Notes under the pieces: generated by a model | What the model saw: only the letters and a program-made list of their open reading frames with translations | Told to the model about the DNA's origin: nothing | Databases searched by the model: none | Translations under genes and position numbers: made by a program | Assembly: GCF_029227915.1 (NCBI RefSeq) | Contig: NC_079885.1 | Span: 22,569,001-22,633,000, forward strand | DNA length: 64,000 bases | Origin: Hydractinia symbiolongicarpus | Taxonomy: Eukaryota; Cnidaria; Hydrozoa; Anthoathecata; Hydractiniidae | Direction of reading: 5' to 3' | Part shown: one piece after another, positions 11,955-21,907 of the stretch | Layout of the letters: the number at the start of each line of letters is the position of its first letter | How positions within the stretch are numbered: the stretch's first letter is position 1

Positions 11955-14273
11955 ATGTCGTCTGTGGCAGGATCAAAGCGTCGAATTGACAATAAGTCGT
12001 GCAAAATCAAGTACAAAGCTCTTAAAGCGTTGGAAAAGGGTACTGCGCCAAAGGATGTGGCAAAAGAGTTCAAAATTCCTCCAAGCACCCTGTCAACTTG
12101 GAAAAAAAATAAAGAAAAGATTTACAAGCAGTTTAACAACGGGCAAACATCGAAGAGATCAAAGCCAGAAAAATTCGAAGATGTGAACAAAGCTGTTCAT
12201 AAATGGTTACTTATGATGAGGAGTGAGAATATCCCAATCAGTGGCCCGATGCTGAAAGAGAAAGCTCTTGAGTTTGCCGAAGCGTTGGGTGTCGAGTCAT
12301 TTCAAGCTTCTCAGGGGTGGATGGCTAAATGGAAAACCAGGTTAGTTGACTAAGATTTTGTTTGTTTATTTTCGTGAAGATAAAATCTAAAAAAATGTTA
12401 CAATAGCTTTGGTAGTTGTTTTTTCAAAATATCAATAGACTCTCTTTCAGAGAGGAAGGATAATTTGCATGGGACTTTCATCCCTAATCCATCACCAGCA
12501 TTCAATGACTTTCCAGTAATTGTTATTTTGCAAACATTGAAGCTGTCATTCTTCAGAAAGTAAAATATGACTTTTGCAAAGCGTCCTGACTTTCCTAGTG
12601 GTAGATGTCCAATGATCTCTCCATCATTTTTCTTGACTGCAACTGCATATTTATCCATTTTATTTGTTGGTTCCACGAAATCATAAAATTCATCTCCAAC
12701 AGAGGGTGTCCAATTACTTTTATAAACATGATACCCCATGACAAAAGCGTCGATTTCGTACGTAATAAGTTTAATGATAGGAAGTTCTATACAACAAATA
12801 ATGTCTGTTAATCTTTTGACTTGTTGGACTTTCATGGCTTCCATGCTTTCTTTCACTCGTCAAAACTTCGAAACTTGGTAAAAATCGAATCTTTTTCTAT
12901 TCGAATTCTTTCACAAATCAAAACATGGTAACAATCGAATGTTTTCTATTCGAATCATGGCCATGGCATTCTAAATTTAGAATTCCATGATTCGAATCAA
13001 ACAAAATGTAAAGCTCCATCTACACTAGTCACAACTACAGAGATAAACGTTTTTCTCATCCATTCCTTTTAGGTATGGAGTATCCTTCAAAACCATCGCT
13101 GGAGAATCACGGTCCGTCACTGAGGAAATGACAGCGCCATGGTCGGAGACAACATTACCAACCATTCTCTCCCGCTATCCTCTGGAAGACATTTTTAACG
13201 CCGACGAATTTGGGCTTTTCTTTCAATGCCTTCCCAATAAAACTTTGCATATGAAAGGTGATAAGTGTTCTGGAGGAAAACACAGCAAAGTTAGACTTAC
13301 TGGTTTAGCTGCTGGTAATGCCTTGGGGGAACGATTGCCAATATTTGTAATCGGCAAGTCCGCCAACCCTCGTTGCTTTAAAGGTGTCAAAACACTACCC
13401 TGTCGATACCGTTCGCAAAAGAAGAGTTGGATGTCTGGAGAGCTGTTCGAAGAGTGGGTACGCGAGCTTGATCGAAAATTCTCTGTCTCTAAGCGAAAAA
13501 TTGCTTTGATTATTGACAATTGTACCGCACATCCTCATGTTGAAAACCTGGAATGGGTAGAATTGATCTTTCTTCCTCCAAATACCACGTCCCGAACCCA
13601 ACCTATGGACCAAGGAATTATCCGCGCCCTGAAAGCAAAATATCGATCGCTAGCAGTGCGGAAATTGATAAAAGCCTTGGACGAGGAAAAATCGACTCCG
13701 AAGTTCTCGATTCTTGCAGCTATGTACATGCTAAGGAAAGCATGGGATGATGTTTCCAACAAAACATTCACCAATTGCTTTCGAAAATCAGGAATTTCCC
13801 AAAAGGATGCAGAAAGAGCGATCAACGAAGATGACGACCCTTTTAAAAGTTTAACCAGCGAAGTAGAAGAAGACCCAATTCCAACCCTCGATGCTGAACT
13901 CTCTTACATAAAACGAAGGTTTCCTGACCACATTGATCCTGACTTATCAACTGAAGATTTCATTGATTTTGACATTGAAGTCAGTACATCCCATGGGCGT
14001 CTGAAGACTGCTGACATCATTGCTGAGATCACTGGGACTCAAGACGAAGAATTAGAAGAGGTCGAAGAAGAAGACAAGGAGGAAGAAGATAAGATCACAA
14101 GACCGACGGCCGAGCAAGTGCGTACAGCTATCAACGTCCTCGAAGACTTGAGTATTTTTTCACATTTTGGAGAAGAAATGATAGCTTCCCTGAGGGACTT
14201 GAATCGTAATATCGCCAAAGATTTTGATATGAGTTGTAAGCAAACAGTTATCACCGACTTCTTTTCTAAATAA
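11955..14273 (+). CDS. Pogo/Tigger-family transposase, two exons
   Basis: Exons 11955-12340 and 13073-14273 join in frame (AG|GTTAGT donor, TTTTAG acceptor) to give 528 residues. An N-terminal CENP-B-type helix-turn-helix lies at about residues 15-60 (KDVAKEFKIPPSTLSTWKK). A second DNA-binding half at about 75-128 ends GWMAKWKTR and continues YGVSFKTIAGES across the junction. The DDE domain has Asp173 (NADEFGLFF), Asp277 (LIIDNCTAHP) and Asp308 (QPMDQGIIRA), a DD30D spacing typical of pogo. An acidic tract lies near 453-470. The last residues, QTVITDFFSK, fit the PCNA-binding PIP box. I chose the ATG at 11955, with A at -3, because the protein then starts just before the DNA-binding domain; an upstream in-frame ATG near 11859 is possible. 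It acts in the nucleus on the element's own ends by cut-and-paste. No broken or missing key residue was found. Confidence 0.92.
12398..12844 (-). CDS. Antisense HIRAN-like protein inside transposase intron
   Basis: An uninterrupted 148-residue frame starting at the ATG at 12844 lies wholly inside the transposase intron on the opposite strand. Residues about 25-95 match the HIRAN pattern: a 'GYHVYKSNW' strand, VGDEFYDFVEPTNKMDKYAV and IIGHLPLGKSGRF. These correspond to the 'G-Y/R-Y ... L.REP.NPxDxxAVAV ... IGxxPR' signature. HIRAN domains, known from HLTF/Rad5-type proteins, bind single-stranded 3' DNA ends. There is no helicase or RING part, so it would act as a stand-alone DNA-end or adaptor protein. 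Transcription from the right would cross only the intron. An accessory protein of the transposon is my inference; a trapped host or nested-element gene is the alternative, but I see no inverted repeats within the intron. Confidence 0.75.
   Translation of the reverse strand: MEAMKVQQVKRLTDIICCIELPIIKLITYEIDAFVMGYHVYKSNWTPSVGDEFYDFVEPTNKMDKYAVAVKKNDGEIIGHLPLGKSGRFAKVIFYFLKNDSFNVCKITITGKSLNAGDGLGMKVPCKLSFLSERESIDILKKQLPKLL
12860..12990 (-). promoter_or_regulatory. Candidate regulatory repeats upstream of HIRAN gene
   Basis: Two direct ~40-bp repeats (from about 12862 and 12918) share 'TGGTAAxAATCGAAT' and 'TTTCTATTCGAAT'. They are followed by the perfect palindrome ATTCTAAATTTAGAAT near 12970 and another ATTCGAAT. 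They sit directly upstream of the antisense gene. The CGAA-containing words recall the subterminal CTCGAA repeats of the element, so they could be promoter or transposase-binding sites. This is inference. Confidence 0.4.
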
Positions 14274-14468
14274 ACATTAAAAAATTCATTAAAAGTGTAT
14301 TGTTTTGACTTTCATTAACCTAATAGCCCCCTTAAAGTTAGACTTAAGATTAAATATAACGTTTTTATCCAGCTGGTTCACGTAAAGGGAGGATATTGCG
14401 CTAAAAGTTGAAAACCTCTACAACTCGAATGTCTCCATAACTCGAACGATTTCCTTTTCCCCGTGGCT

Positions 14469-14492
14469 GTTCGAGTTATGGAGACTCTACTG
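14469..14492 (-). repeat. Right terminal inverted repeat of pogo element
   Basis: Exact inverse of 11566-11589; TA follows at 14493-14494. Confidence 0.95.
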
Positions 14493-14789
14493 TAATAGTA
14501 TGAATAGAATTTGATTTAGCTAATATTGGGTATATTTTGACTCCTAAAAAGAAATAGTACTCTAGCATTTTTTTTTTTTGCAAAACAGTAAAATTTGTTG
14601 AGTTATTTCTAAAAGGTTTTAGTAATTCTAATAGACTAAGGCATTTCACAAGATAGTTAGCGTATTGCTCTGAATAGACCCGTCATCATGCTCCATCCAT
14701 ACTACACGAAGGTAGCATAGAAGCACACAGTATGTTACAAAAAAATTATGGTCCTTTTTTGAACATTATATTTAATTAAAACGTATATA

Positions 14790-14969
14790 CAGTTGACTCT
14801 CTCCAATCCGAATCTCTATTATCCGAATCTTTAACTATAATCCGAACAAATTAAAAATCAGCGTCGATTTTCCTTAAGAAACTCTCATAATCTACTTTCT
14901 ACTATCCGACTCTCTGTAATCTGAAAGAGAATTATCCCCCTTGAGATTCGGATTAGAGAGAGTCAACTG
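14790..14969. mobile_element. Pogo-type MITE, 180 bp
   Basis: The 27-bp inverted ends begin CAGTTGACTCTCTC, with one mismatch, and are flanked by TA on both sides. The subterminal word ATCCGAATCT is repeated inside. Architecture and first bases (CAGT) parallel the complete pogo element 300 bp away, but the end sequence differs, so it should be mobilised by a related transposase, not necessarily the same one. Confidence 0.9.
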
Positions 14970-16372
14970 TACATACATTTCAATAAAATAATTTGTTATA
15001 ATTTTTCTATACCGAAATATCGCCGCTTTATTAAAAGAAAAATGCTATTCAGTTGATGTCGACATAAGTATGATATATAAAGGTAGCAGAACTACTTTAG
15101 GATCCACTGACAGAGATGCGACAAGGTTAGATGAAAAGACTGATCGACTTCCTCGAACACATATGCATATAGACTTGATAAGCGCAAAACAAATGTTACG
15201 TCATATCCATGCCGAAAGTTTTAAAAAATGTTGTTTACGCTTTTCAGAAATCATTTCGGAAAGCCGAGTATAGAACTTTCGACACACGCGACCCATTCCG
15301 CCACACATGGATATCGCTAGTGGCGTTAAAGTTTCATTCATACTTGCAAAATAAGTTTATTGTAATTTTTCTTTTTTTCCTTTTTATTTACATCATATGC
15401 TTTTGGTAGCACACCTTCGCATCTAAAAATGCCATTTGACCAGTGTTCCAAAAGCCTCTTGTGCATACATAACTCTCGATTCCTGAGAAACATTCGCTGT
15501 CCACTGGCTCAATGGCTCACCAGGTAACTGTTGTAGACACGGTTCAATGCGTACATCATGACAAACCTCTTTTAGTTACATCCCAGTGACATTACGGATT
15601 TCATTGTCTAAGCGAAAGGAAGCCACATTATTTGCATGACAAAGCATGATCAATTGTGAACTTGAAATTCGAATCTGAGCCCAGAAGCATAGCTTGTTAA
15701 TTGTGTATCTCTCGTTCCTTGAAGGTAGTCAGTCAACTAGATACACTGCTTCCTGGTTGATATCGTTCAGTCTGATTTCCTGCTTACACATTTCACTTCT
15801 GACATGATCAAGAATGACACTAATCTTAGCAATTTATTTTGTTTGATTGTTTTTTCTTTTGTTTCAGTTCTGGATCTTCTTCATATTGTCGAGTCTGTTT
15901 TTTTATTTGTTTACCAAGATATTCAGTTATTTGTGATAAGTTTTAGAATATTCGTAAGACGACCAAGTTTAACCGGGAGTGACAGCAGTTGTCTCTCGTT
16001 ATTGTTTACTTTAATACCTCCCGTCAGTGCTGGTATTAATTCGAATTAATAACTACGAGTACTTCTTCCAATAATTATATATGTGTGGTATGTTCGCATA
16101 CAGTATGTTAATTTATGCTTGTAGCCAGCCACTGATAAAACAACTTTATGTCCCTTGCGACTCTGTTTTAGCAATTTTACTCAGCATCTTTAATTCATTA
16201 ATCCAATCTTCTACCTTATCCAAAATATATCCACCTTTCAAGCTTCTTGAACCAATTACATTATTACATTATTACCAATTACATGTTACAAACTGCGGTG
16301 TGATAAATTAGTTTCCTCAAAAAATTATTTTTTTAACTAAATTTTACTTATTGGATTTGATTTTCACAAGGC
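14970..16372. other. No recognisable gene
   Basis: Several ORFs of 60-80 codons lack motifs or codon structure. Nothing could be assigned. Confidence 0.4.
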
Positions 16373-16585
16373 AACTACAATCATGTTCATAATAGTTTTG
16401 GAAAAACCACTTTCCCCCTCCCCCCACTCTTCAGTGTTGGTTGGAGGTCTTTTCCAGAGTCGCCGGCAGTATTTTGGGGCACAAATCAACACAAAATCAA
16501 CACTGACTGTTGGGGGAGAGGGGGGAAACTCTGAAAAAAGCCTCAAAAGCCGTTTTTCCAATAATTTATGAACATGATTGTAGTT
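16373..16585. mobile_element. Foldback MITE, ~213 bp
   Basis: The ends AACTACAATCATGTTCATAA and the inverted copy at 16566-16585 are complementary. The pairing continues inward (TTGGAAAAAC, then CCCCCTCCCCC against GGGGGAGAGGGGG). No target duplication is clear. Confidence 0.75.
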
Positions 16586-16694
16586 ATAGCTCAGCAAAAC
16601 CTGAATAACTGAACGTATATCCCGAGTAAATTAAAAAATTTCCTTCTTTCATTTCTTTTCTTATAGTTACCTCTTTTTTTGAAACATTTGTTTG

Positions 16695-16840
16695 TAAAAT
16701 TTTTTGAATTGATTTGCATTATTGTTTGTTGCAGTATGAAACTAATTACACACCATGTTGTTCTTCCATTTGAACTACCACCTTTTAAAGATGGATTGGA
16801 TTCGAACCAATAACTTTCATGGTTTTACAACAATGGAAAT
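16695..16840 (-). repeat. SINE-like repeat family 2, copy 2
   Basis: Near-identical to 8937-9080, including the B-box-like TTGGTTCGAATCC on the - strand and 'TTGTTTGTTGCAGTATGAAA'. Confidence 0.55.
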
Positions 16841-17493
16841 ATTTTTTAAATAACATAACACAGAAATACAAAAGGTCACACATAGTATCAGTATTTACAC
16901 AAAACTAATTTTGTTACCAGAAAACTTCCTTGTCCCACTCTTCCAAGAATCATTTTCATCAAAGTTTTTTTTGGTTTTACCTGCATTAGAAATACAAAAA
17001 AACAAACAAAAAAAACAGCAAAAATTACCACCAAATTGATTAACATAAAAAGCAAAGTATAAATTAGAACAGAAAAATCCCGAGAAGAGTTGTGAACAAA
17101 AAACATTGCGCATCATCATTAAATTAAAACAACAGAAATTTATCTAGTTTTTAAAATCATTACACTGTAAAACTAATTCCACCACTCCACGACTGTTATA
17201 AATTAAAACAGGATGTAAAAGTTTCAGAAATTGCTTATTCAATTTTTCAGCATAAGTCGCAATAAAGCCTTGAGGTAGGAAATTAGCTGACTGAAAAGAG
17301 GGATATACTTCAACTTAGGGGTATTTCAACTGGCAATATTACCTGTACATATAACATCCCTCCTGAAAGTCAATATACTGAATAAAAATTTGACTACTTA
17401 TTTGAATAATTATGGTACCAAGTTAGCAGTATCTCTACACTGTCTCAGTTTAACAAGTATTGTACAGATTTCAGACATGTCTAGCCTAGTTAA
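16841..17493. other. No recognisable gene
   Basis: AT-rich. Overlapping Phe-rich ORFs on the - strand at 16888-17119 look compositional. Confidence 0.4.
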
Positions 17494-18967
17494 AGGGGAA
17501 CTCCAGTAAAAATCACTTTTCTTTTTTTTGTTTGTTTTATACGTACTCAGAAAAGCATAAGAAATCAAAAAAAAACTTACTTTACTTGTTTTTCTTATTT
17601 AAAATTGTTGTACAAGCCTTCGCATATTCAATTTTTTTCTCATAAAAAACAGACAGGCGCGATTTCATTACGGACCGGACCCGATTATAAATAATGACAT
17701 CACATCGTGCAGAAAGTTTAAGCGAGCGCATGTTAAGACCTATAAATACAGCTTACATTAAATCGCTTTTTGTATGTAATTTACGTTTAAATCTTTAAAA
17801 AATGGTTAGTTGCTCTGTGTTTCTATGTACCGATCGATCAGAGAAGTGTAAAGAAGTAAGTTTTCACAGAAACCCGTCTGTGAAAAAAATAGAACTCAAA
17901 AACGGCTAAACAAAATACGTTGTGCAGGTGATCTACCAAGCGATCAAAGTTTTTATATTTGGTTGGCGCACTTCACAGATAGTTCTTTTAAAAGATATCT
18001 GCAGGAAATAAACTTCCATATTAAGATACTCTGCTACTTTGTAAAAATGCCATTTTAGCTAGTGAACGCGATTAAAGTTTCTCATTTCTTCTTATCTCAA
18101 TATTTGTACTTATATCCACAGAACTCAACCAAATAACGTTTTGTACATTTTTATATTAAATAAGAGAACATTATACGAATTTCCAATACAAACACCGACA
18201 AAAAAGCTTTCTAGTTACACATGTATCTTTCGTAGCGCTCAAGTTTCTATTCTTTGATTTTCAAAAAAGAAGCTTTTTTGATGGAAGGACATGCCAAGTA
18301 TTTTCAGGAGGTAAATGTACCCATTTTCTTCAATCTTTGTAACTTTATAATGGCTGCATGTAATGCTGATAATGCAGTTTCTAAAACAGCTTTGTCAAAA
18401 CAACCACTTGTAAGTCAGTAGCTTCTGCAACACATTTATGACTTACCATAATCATAAGATTGATTTTTATTTATACAATAATAATACCCCGTTTTACCAA
18501 CTTATCTAGCCCGAACATATTTGATTTTATATCACGCATTTCAATGGTACTCCATCACGGAGAAAATTTTAACGTTACATAAAATTTGTTTACATTTGTG
18601 CGCAAAAAAAGCGCGTGCAGAGGAAAAATATTGCTGAACCGTAAAAAAAAATAAATTGGCTTGTAAAGTATAAAAGATTTTTTAATGAAGCAAATGATAA
18701 AGTTTTTTGACGAAAAGAATGTTAAAAAAAGCGATTAAGTATATTTATTTCTTAAAAAAAATAAATATTTTGCTAAGAACGTTGCTTGAGCCAGTAAAAG
18801 ACACCTCATCACTTTGCATCATTATTAATTTCTCCCTTGTGAGACAGAAGAGGTTCGAAGTCGTGTGGCTGTAGCTTTGTAAAGTCTTTCTCATGAAGAG
18901 AATTATCCGATTCTATGTTTTATATAACATTTTTTTTTCAATATTTTTTTTTCACTGGAGTGCTCCT
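17494..18967 (+). mobile_element. Kolobok-like DNA transposon relic
   Basis: A 1474-bp element with ends AGGGGAACTCCAGT... and ...ACTGGAGTGCTCCT, flanked on each side by TTAA, the Kolobok/piggyBac target site. It holds the start of a THAP-domain gene, and THAP domains are typical of Kolobok-type elements. No transposase core remains. A second copy with the same left end starts at 32930. Confidence 0.8.
17802..18005 (+). pseudogene. Broken THAP zinc-finger gene
   Basis: From the ATG at 17802 the frame reads MVSCSVFLCTDRSEK with the first Cys-x4-Cys pair and VSFHRNP, then stops near 17907. The neighbouring frame continues CAGDLPSDQSFYIWLAHFTD. In THAP domains (C2CH, DNA-binding) the motif before HF should be CxxHF; here the Cys position reads Trp (WLAHF). 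A frameshift plus loss of a zinc ligand mean it is non-functional. The copy at 32930 retains a similar SEKCKKVSFHR segment. Confidence 0.65.
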
Positions 18968-20635
18968 TTAACTAAGTTTTCTTTGAGATATTAAAATTGA
19001 GTTTTTTATATAATAATTTTTCAGTGCAACCCGAATTAAAATCAACCAATATGCATAAAGCCAGCATGGCCACATCTAACATTAAAGAAGAAAAGATTTC
19101 CCAATAATGATCACGTGAGCAAAGAACAATAGAAGTTTTTGCCTTAAAGTATTGTCCAAATTTCTTTCATACAAGACAAAAAATATCTTCAGATCAATTG
19201 TATTTCAAGTGGCAAAAAGTATTCCTACTACTAAGTGAACACACAGCACTATTTGTCTTTCTTTAAAAAATAAGCTTACTCAAAATAATTAACAAAATTC
19301 AATCTAGCTCAGGCTACAGAAATATAATTATATGCTTAACTCAGATATCTTTGAATAGATGACGTACACTGTCTCTTTTTTTCAAAAATAAATATAAATG
19401 TGCCAGCTCTTTCAGAACATGTATTCAGTATGGAATTAGCTGCATTTCATGTTGGTGGAAATTATATTTAAAAAAATATTCTCTTTATATAAAAAATCAA
19501 CCCTGGCCTACTTTTCCACCACATCAGATTTTAAAAACTAACGTTTTCCTCAAAAAATTATTTTTTAATCTTTTTATAAAATTATTATTCAGCAGATAAT
19601 TAAAAAAAAAAACACCAATTTAAACTTTTTAATAGGAAATTTCCACAGTTAATGTGTACTATTAATAGCATGGCTTTCCAATGAATGGCAGTAATAAGTA
19701 TTATGACAATCAACAGTGCAAGTTATTGTTGCCAGAAATTGTATACTGGAAAGAATCAATTTTTATATGTAAATTATACCTATTATCATCATTTTCCTCA
19801 AAAAGTTATTTTTTGGTCCTATAACAGCAGATCACTGAGAATTTACGGAACTAAAAATCTTGTGGTAACATTTTTAAAATTAAAAATCTTGATTTTGTAA
19901 ACATTAAACGCACAAATCCTAACAAATTATAATTTTTTTAAAAATAAATTGGAATGATCATCTGTTTTAACCCTATTCGGTCCGGGGTTTTTCGCACAAA
20001 CTATGACTGGGGGGGGGGGGCGGATTCCGATTTAAAAATGCCACTATCTGCTTGAAATATAATTACTTTTGTTCTAGAGCGAATTTTTACATTCTGTTTG
20101 AAGTTTCTGAAAGCTAAATAAAAGTTATTTAACATATCTTCCGGTTTTTACATGGATCGGATAAAAAATTGCCAAAAATTTCCAGAAAATCCGTTTTTTC
20201 CGATTTTCGGGTAAAATCCGACAAAATCGGGAAATCGAATTAGTCACGTGTTCAAATTATTCCAAATGATTCTTCTTGATAAAACAAAGTTGTGTTGCAA
20301 GTTTCAAGTTCTAAGGATAATCCTAACAGGAGTTATTATATTTTCCCCATTATAAGGATTTCATAGAGATTTTTAGGGGTAGTTTCGAGTAATGGCCAAT
20401 ATCAAAGCCTCTGAAAGGTATGGGACCTAAAAAATTAGCATGCAGGTGTCTAATAGATAAATGTTAAAACTCAGTAAGTATCATAGCCATATAACAAAGC
20501 AATCAGGAGTTATTAAAAAAAAACCGTCAGGGGGGGTTAAAATTTCAAAATATAGGTCTATACTTCAAGTTTAAGTATTTTCCAGGTTATTTGAAACCCT
20601 GGTTTGTGTAAAGGAGGAAATCTCGAGGTTACTTG
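18968..20635. other. No recognisable gene
   Basis: AT-rich sequence. A run of 12 G's occurs near 20008-20019, and 20120-20230 is rich in TTTTCCGATTTTCGGG-type words. The ORF at 19685-19900 has no motifs. Confidence 0.4.
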
Positions 20636-20758
20636 TGGGGCCGTAGATTAGTGGTTATAGCTCTCGTACTCTGACCGGGGCTCGATTCCTCTTGATGGAG
20701 ATTCAACATGGGTGAGTGAATCTGAATGTTACCATAGCCCCGGTTTAATTGGTTACCA
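20636..20758 (+). repeat. tRNA-derived SINE, copy 1
   Basis: The A box is TAGATTAGTGGTTATAGC and the B box GGCTCGATTCC, at about tRNA spacing. The body AACATGGGTGAGTGAAT and ATGTTACCATAGCCCCGG follows. It matches 32401-32586 and 62884-63072 in reverse orientation; this copy lacks the 3' half. Confidence 0.8.
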
Positions 20759-21039
20759 GAAGTTCAGAATAAAAGAAGTGAAGTTTATTCAAAAGAAATA
20801 CCACAGCCCATTTATCTTTTATCATTCAGCACAGTGGGTGTTCTTTTTAACTTACTAATTACAGGCTTTTTATTAGTAGCTAGCTAAACATTGGCTTTAT
20901 AGTAAAAATAAATATACAGCTACTTTACCACCGAAAGCCTCAATACAAGCTGGAATTCAGAATTGACAGTTCTTTATGCATTTCAAGCCTTCAAAGAGTG
21001 GAAACACTTTGAACGATAGCTGGCATCCAAATGACATAA

Positions 21040-21397
21040 GGCGGACGTCACAAATATCGGGTGTTAGAGTCATTTGAGCACCAAAAATAGAGTCGGTCGG
21101 TAGATCGGCGAATGATAACTCAAAATTTCAAAAAATTTTATCCAACCATCCAGCCATTAACGCGCGCCATTAAATCGCCGATATTTAATGATAACTTTGG
21201 CATCTCCGGCAGTTTCCGCGTGAACACTTTTCACATTTTAAAGCGAAGCACAACAATCGCTGCAATCGCTGTGGAGAGACAACAAGCGTATAATATTTTT
21301 TGTCATTTTAGTTTTTCCGACTCAGTATATCAAAAATTTCGATCAAAAATTAGGGTCAGTCGGGTGACTCTAACACCAAATATTTGTGACGTCTGCC
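21040..21397. mobile_element. 358-bp MITE with TAA duplication
   Basis: The ~33-bp ends GGCRGACGTCACAAATAT and GGTGTTAGAGTCA are inverted at both sides. TAA flanks each end, suggesting PIF/Harbinger-type mobilisation. The crossing ORF (21112-21444) is not coding. A diverged left half recurs at 61194-61345. Confidence 0.85.
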
Positions 21398-21415
21398 TAA
21401 TCATTAATAAACAAA

Positions 21416-21544
21416 TACTGACCGGTTTTGATAACGTACTGTGAAATACAAAGCCTGGCTCAAAAGTACAGACCAAGCTTGTGAGGTCTGTGCCCCTGAC
21501 AAATGGCTTTGTATTTTACAGGGCAGAATCAAAACCGGTCAGTA
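21416..21544. mobile_element. Near-perfect palindromic MITE, ~129 bp
   Basis: ACTGACCGGTTTTGAT at the left pairs with ATCAAAACCGGTCAGT at the right. The inner arms TGTGAAATACAAAGCC/GGCTTTGTATTTTACA and ACAGACC/GGTCTGT also pair. TA lies at both outer edges. It starts 18 bases after the previous MITE ends. Confidence 0.85.
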
Positions 21545-21683
21545 GCCATTTTATAGCTGAAATCTATTCTCATCTTTAAAACAACAATCAAATTTTGCAC
21601 ATGATTAGATGGAATACCAATACATGGAATCACAGTCCTGATATTTACTTGCGCACGCATCTAAGTGATTATGTAATGCCCGA

Positions 21684-21755
21684 TGCGCACGCAGAAATGG
21701 AGGTAAAAATGTAAACAAACTAATCAGAAAAGTTACCTCAATTTCTGCGCGCGCA
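21684..21755. repeat. 23-base-arm hairpin
   Basis: TGCGCACGCAGAAATGGAGG... at 21684-21706 pairs with 21733-21755 at 21 of 23 positions across a 26-base loop. Role unknown. Confidence 0.7.
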
Positions 21756-21907
21756 GGAAAAATACGGCACTATAATTGAGTGTATGGCAAATTTTAATCC
21801 ACAACTACTTAAATTAGAATGTACAGTTCAAATTTTAAAGGGAGAAGAAAACGTTCGAAATTATGTTAAAAACGAACCAACCAAAAAGGGTATTTGTTTC
21901 AGTTATT

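Larger units (their letters stand above)
11566..14492 (+). mobile_element. Complete pogo/Tigger-type DNA transposon
   Basis: A 2927-bp element bounded by perfect 24-bp terminal inverted repeats starting CAGTAGAGTCTCC and flanked on both sides by TA, the pogo/Tc1-mariner target duplication. The subterminal word ATAACTCGAA or ACAACTCGAA is repeated near both ends, as expected for transposase binding sites. It carries an open two-exon transposase (+) and an antisense HIRAN-like gene inside the intron. Perfect ends and an uninterrupted spliced frame suggest a young, perhaps still mobile copy. Confidence 0.93.

Noticed and set aside
13223-14254. Several antisense frames over transposase exon 2
   Set aside because: They overlap the DDE domain and acidic tract and have no motifs; shadows of the transposase.
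16383-16597. Overlapping ORFs on both strands
   Set aside because: They lie inside a foldback MITE; symmetry of the arms creates frames on both strands.
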